Source of the DNA: Amycolatopsis pretoriensis
GTDB taxonomy: Bacteria > Actinomycetota > Actinomycetes > Mycobacteriales > Pseudonocardiaceae
Direction of reading: 5' to 3'
Assembly (NCBI RefSeq): GCF_900107925.1
Contig: NZ_FNUJ01000004.1
Span: 496,001-560,000 of the forward strand
DNA length: 64,000 nt
Below are positions 60,791-64,000 of the stretch, piece after piece. The notes under the pieces were generated by a model. It saw only the letters and a program-made list of their open reading frames with translations. It searched no databases and was not told where the DNA came from. Within the stretch, counting starts at the first letter, position 1. Every line of letters starts with the position of its first letter. Position numbers and translations under genes: made by a program.

Positions 60791-61975
60791 GTGAACTGGG
60801 TCGATGTGCTGGTCCTGCTGCTGGCGGTGCTGGCGGCGGTGTCCGGTGCGTACCAGGGCGTGATCGTCGCGCTGCCGTCGCTCGTCGGCGTCGTGCTCGG
60901 CGCGCTCATCGGGATCAAGCTCGCGCCGGTGGTCGTCGCCTTCTTCGACGACCCGGTGTGGAAGGTCGCCTTCGCGGTCGCGACCGTCGTGTTCCTGGTC
61001 GCCTTCGGCGAGGCGATCGGCGTCTACGTCGGCCGCAAGCTCCGCCAGAAGATCAACCCCGACAAGCTCTCCGGCATCGACAAGACGCTCGGCGCGGTCG
61101 TCCAGGCCCTCGTCGTCTTCGTGGTGGCGTGGCTGATCGCGACGCCGCTGACGACCGTGTCCGGCGTGCCGGGGCTCGCCAAGGCGATCAACGGCTCAGT
61201 GGTGCTCGGCAAGGTCAACGACGCCATGCCCGAGGCCGCGCAGGGCTTCCCGAGCCAGCTGCGCAAGCTGCTCGACGCGTCCGGCTTCCCGTCCATCGTC
61301 GACCCGTTCCAGAAGGCCCCGACGGCCGACACGTCACCGCCGGACCCGGCGCTGCAGAGCAGCGGGACCGTCCAGCAGCTGCACGGCAGCGTCGTCAAGA
61401 TCCGCGGCAGCGCCAGCTCGTGCTCGCGGTCCCTCGAAGGCAGCGGGTTCGTGATCGCGCCGCAGCGGGTGATGACGAACGCGCACGTCGTGGCCGGCAC
61501 CGACACCGTCGGCATCGAGACGACCCAGGGCGACTACCCGGCGCGCGTCGTCTACTTCGACCCCGAGGTCGACATCGCGGTGCTCGCCGTGCCGCGGCTG
61601 CGCGCCCCGGCCCTGCAGTTCGCGTCCGAGACGGCCCTCGCCGGCGACAGCGCGATCGTGCTCGGCTACCCGCTCGACGGCCCGTACCGCGCGACACCCG
61701 CCCGCGTGCGCGGCCGGATCAACCTGCGCGGCCCGGACATCTACGACGCCAACACCGTGCAGCGGGACGTCTTCACCGTCCGCGCCGAGATCCGCAGCGG
61801 TAACTCGGGCGGCCCGATGGTGACGCCGGACGGCCGGGTCATCGGCGTCGTGTTCGGCGCGGCGGTCGAGGACCCGGAAACCGGCTTCACGCTGACCGCC
61901 GAGCAGGTGCGGGCCGAGGTCGACGCGGCGCCGTCGCAGACGACCAACGTGTCGACCGGCTCCTGCGCGGCCTAA
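60791..61975 (+). CDS. marP: Membrane serine protease MarP (CvpA-trypsin fusion)
   Basis: The 394-residue protein has four N-terminal membrane helices of the CvpA/colicin V type (WVDVLVLLLAVLAAVSGAYQ first). A periplasmic chymotrypsin-like domain follows, with His in MTNAHVVAG (about 230), Asp in VDIAVLAVP (about 258) and Ser in SGNSGGPMV (about 339). Cys in SASSCSRSL and at the tail STGSCAA can form the activating disulfide known from M. tuberculosis MarP (Rv3671c). It protects against acid and oxidative stress by envelope proteolysis. It ends the nth operon; the convergent regulator overlaps by 4 bp. Confidence 0.93.
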   Translation: MNWVDVLVLLLAVLAAVSGAYQGVIVALPSLVGVVLGALIGIKLAPVVVAFFDDPVWKVAFAVATVVFLVAFGEAIGVYVGRKLRQKINPDKLSGIDKTLGAVVQALVVFVVAWLIATPLTTVSGVPGLAKAINGSVVLGKVNDAMPEAAQGFPSQLRKLLDASGFPSIVDPFQKAPTADTSPPDPALQSSGTVQQLHGSVVKIRGSASSCSRSLEGSGFVIAPQRVMTNAHVVAGTDTVGIETTQGDYPARVVYFDPEVDIAVLAVPRLRAPALQFASETALAGDSAIVLGYPLDGPYRATPARVRGRINLRGPDIYDANTVQRDVFTVRAEIRSGNSGGPMVTPDGRVIGVVFGAAVEDPETGFTLTAEQVRAEVDAAPSQTTNVSTGSCAA

Positions 61976-62853
61976 CGCCCGAACCGCAGCGCGAGACCGT
62001 CCAGCAGCGCCCGCATGCCCGACTCGAAGATGTCGTCGAGCACCAGGTCGTAGCCGGTTTCGCCCAGCTCCCGGAGCATCCGGGCGAACACCGGCCGGCC
62101 GCTGACCATCGGCGCCATCGCCGGAGCCTGCTTGTCCATCCACTGCTCCTCGGACAACCCGGACGCGGCCAGCGCGTGCTGCTCGCGTTCGAGGTGGATC
62201 GCGATGCCCTGGATGTAGCTGAAGAACAGCACGTGGAGATCGCACAGCGTCGCCGCGTCGACGCCGAGCTCGCTCAGCGCGGCCAGCGCCCATTCGGCGT
62301 GCAGGCCGAGGTTGCGCAGCGGCAACGGACGGGTGACCGGCGCGAGCTGGGCCAGCCAGGGGTGCCGGCGGTAGAGCGACCAGAGCGTGCGGCCGCCGAG
62401 CGTCAGCCGGTCGCGCCAGCCCGGCGGTGGGTTCTCCGGGTAGCCGCGCTCGCCGTACGCGGCGTCGGCCATCAGCAGCACGAGCTCGTCCTTGCCGCCG
62501 ACGTACTTGTACGGCGCCATGGTCGCGGCGCCCAGGCGCGCGGCGACGCCGCGCATGGACAACGCGGCCAGGCCTTCCGCGTCGGCGATCTCGATCGCCG
62601 TGCGCACGATCCGATCGCGGGTCAGGCGCTGCTGGCTGCCGCGCCGCTCCCGGCTCGCGACGACCGTGCCCGAGCGCGGCTCGGCGCGCACCAGCCCCTC
62701 CTGGCTCAGCACGGCCAGGGCCTTGGCGGCCGTTGCCATCGCGACGCCGTGGTCGGCCGCGAGCCGCCGGGTCGAGGGCACCCGCGCCCCCGGCGGGAGC
62801 TCGCCGCGGGCGATCCGGCCGCGCAGCTCGTCGGCGATGACCGCGTACTTCAC
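61972..62853 (-). CDS. GntR-TetR fusion regulator
   Basis: The 293-residue protein combines an N-terminal GntR-type winged HTH (ADELRGRIARGELPPGARVP, then AMATAAKALAVLSQEGLV, residues about 7-60) with a TetR HTH (RDRIVRTAIEIADAEGLAAL, then AARLGAATMAPYKYVGGKDE, about residues 79-125). A TetR C-terminal ligand domain follows. Such double DNA-binding proteins control drug or antibiotic resistance genes in actinobacteria. GTG 62853 has GGGGGAAG upstream. It is divergent from an FAD monooxygenase and lies next to a three-fold AGTACAG repeat, its likely operator. Confidence 0.88.
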   Translation of the reverse strand: MKYAVIADELRGRIARGELPPGARVPSTRRLAADHGVAMATAAKALAVLSQEGLVRAEPRSGTVVASRERRGSQQRLTRDRIVRTAIEIADAEGLAALSMRGVAARLGAATMAPYKYVGGKDELVLLMADAAYGERGYPENPPPGWRDRLTLGGRTLWSLYRRHPWLAQLAPVTRPLPLRNLGLHAEWALAALSELGVDAATLCDLHVLFFSYIQGIAIHLEREQHALAASGLSEEQWMDKQAPAMAPMVSGRPVFARMLRELGETGYDLVLDDIFESGMRALLDGLALRFGR

Positions 62854-62868
62854 GCTTCCCCCTGATCC

Positions 62869-62897
62869 AGTACAGACAGCCGGCTGTACTAGTACAG
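62869..62897. promoter_or_regulatory. Operator region for the GntR-TetR regulator
   Basis: AGTACAG (62869-62875) and its inverse CTGTACT (62884-62890) form a perfect 7-bp inverted repeat with 8-nt spacing. A third AGTACAG follows at once (62891-62897). It lies between the divergent regulator and monooxygenase starts. Confidence 0.65.
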
Positions 62898-62962
62898 ATT
62901 TGCCTGTTCAGCTGCGGTAACTCCACTGTGGTGCGCAGCAGCGTACAACCCTGGAGGATCTC

Positions 62963-64000
62963 TTGCGAAACGTTCTGATCTCCGGCGCCGGTGTCGCCGG
63001 CGGCACCTTGGCCTGGTTCCTGTCCCGCGCGGGCTGGGCGGTCACCGTCGTGGAGCGTGCGCCCGGCCCGCGCACCGGCGGCCAGGCGATCGACGTGCGG
63101 GGGGCGGCGCTCGACGTCGTCGACCGGATGGGCCTCGGCGACCGGATGCGCGCCCTGCGCACCCGGATGCGGGGAATGTCCATGGTGGACGGTGAGGGCC
63201 AGGAGCTGTTCCGGTCCGAGGAGTTCACCTACAGCAGCGGACGGCTCGACAGCGAGGACTTCGAGGTCCTGCGCGACGACGTCGTCGCGATCCTGCACGA
63301 GGCGACCGACGTGGAGTACGTCTACGGCGACGTGATCACGGCGCTGACCGAGGAACCGCACGGCGTGCGCGTGGAGTTCGAGCACGGCGGCTTCCGGACG
63401 TTCGACCTGGTCGTCGGCGCGGACGGCCTGCACTCGGCGGTGCGGCGGCTGGCCTTCGGGCCGGAGGCGGAGTTCGTCCGCCACCTCGGCCAGTACCTGG
63501 CGATCTTCCCCACGGCCAATTTCCTGGGCCTCGAGGACTGGCAGGTCTGGTTCCGGCACGAGCACACCGGCGGCGTGGTCTACCCGGTCCGCGGCAACAC
63601 CGAGCTGCGCGTGACGCTCGGCTTCGGCTCGGAGCCCCTGCCCCGGATGACGGTCCCCGAGCAGAAGCGGTTGATCGCCGAACGGCTCGGCGGCGTCGGC
63701 TGGGAGGTGCCGAAGCTGCTGGAAGCGATGGCGGCCGCGGACGTCTTCTACTTCGACGCGATGGCCCAGATCCACCTCGACCGCTGGTCGGCCGGCCGCG
63801 TGGTGCTCGTCGGGGACGCCGGCTACTGCGCGTCCGCGTTGTCCGGCCAGGGCACGAGCCTCGCGCTCGTCGGCGCGTACGTCCTCGCTCAGGAACTGGG
63901 CCGCGCGGAGCACGAAACCGCCTTCGCGGCTTACGAGCGTCGGATGCGGCCGTTCGTGGCGCTCAACCAGGCGCTGGCCACGGAAAACCCGACGGGAGGG
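62963..64000 (+). CDS. FAD-dependent monooxygenase (3' end outside window)
   Basis: At least 346 residues are visible and the frame is open to the window end. The N-terminus LRNVLISGAGVAGGTLAWFL is the FAD dinucleotide motif. LVVGADGLHSAVRR (about residues 151-164) is the DG motif. VVLVGDAGYCASALSGQGTS (about residues 280-299) is the second FAD-binding GD motif of aromatic hydroxylases and TetX-like enzymes. It may hydroxylate or inactivate an aromatic or antibiotic substrate. Start TTG 62963 is chosen because GGAGGA lies 4 nt upstream and it begins the FAD motif. The adjacent GntR-TetR gene probably regulates it. Confidence 0.85.
   Translation, partial: MRNVLISGAGVAGGTLAWFLSRAGWAVTVVERAPGPRTGGQAIDVRGAALDVVDRMGLGDRMRALRTRMRGMSMVDGEGQELFRSEEFTYSSGRLDSEDFEVLRDDVVAILHEATDVEYVYGDVITALTEEPHGVRVEFEHGGFRTFDLVVGADGLHSAVRRLAFGPEAEFVRHLGQYLAIFPTANFLGLEDWQVWFRHEHTGGVVYPVRGNTELRVTLGFGSEPLPRMTVPEQKRLIAERLGGVGWEVPKLLEAMAAADVFYFDAMAQIHLDRWSAGRVVLVGDAGYCASALSGQGTSLALVGAYVLAQELGRAEHETAFAAYERRMRPFVALNQALATENPTGG

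Noticed and set aside
61334..63913. 859-codon open frame on the minus strand
   Set aside because: It is antisense to marP and the FAD monooxygenase and runs through the GntR-TetR gene in another frame. Such long shadows follow from GC-rich third positions; the protein has no recognisable domain.

Overview
The window is high-GC actinobacterial chromosome. Gene content points to Pseudonocardiaceae, most likely Amycolatopsis or a close relative; no rRNA or housekeeping phylogenetic marker is present to prove it. Supporting traits are a WhiB regulator, an ECF42-type sigma factor next to a DGPF protein, a mycoredoxin-like protein, a TIGR03085 mycothiol-type protein, a 421-codon aspartokinase with an internal beta-subunit start as in Corynebacterium, and many starts with a TANNNT hexamer 5-8 nt upstream, as expected of leaderless transcripts. 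No phage, IS element, CRISPR array or secondary-metabolite cluster is visible.

Layout. 1-3003: end of a cell-envelope glycan group (membrane protein, GT2 glycosyltransferase, DUF2304 protein, P-loop kinase). 3333-9135: complete five-gene Dpp/Opp peptide importer. 9188-11223: SnoaL protein divergent from a DGPF/YCII protein and its ECF42 sigma factor. 11224-16889: DedA proteins, EamA exporters, LysR and TetR regulators, a peroxiredoxin-like protein, and an inverted pair of DnaA boxes. 16970-24903: leuA with a Leu-codon leader peptide, lysC-asd, rtcB and small envelope proteins. 24971-38726: accessory metabolism and stress genes (MFS pumps, TetR, esterase, FMN reductase, ohr, dps, gadB, old yellow enzyme, S9 peptidase, methyltransferase). 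38891-38964: tRNA-Pro(CGG). 38994-61975: a block matching, as I recall it, the Mycobacterium tuberculosis Rv3671c-Rv3683 neighbourhood (metallophosphoesterase, ponA2, whiB4, two ArsA-like ATPases, DUF4177, RidA, NUDIX, MBL, Crp, small membrane protein, nth, TlpA-like, CoA-type NUDIX, marP), interrupted by lineage-specific genes. 61972-64000: a GntR-TetR fusion regulator divergent from an FAD monooxygenase cut by the window end.

The most interesting elements are: a candidate plus-strand structured RNA beside crp, with three consecutive hairpins whose loops all contain GTCGGGG and the last of which is a terminator; a tandem pair of paralogous proteins of unrecognised family inside the crp-whiB4 block; six copies of a palindrome with core CTTTCACGTGAAAG sitting mainly in convergent gaps; a probably leaderless leucine attenuator before leuA; and two inverted perfect DnaA boxes far from any dnaA gene.

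Functions were assigned from motifs and remembered family features only. No database search was run, so family names for hypothetical proteins, operator partners and promoter calls are inferences.
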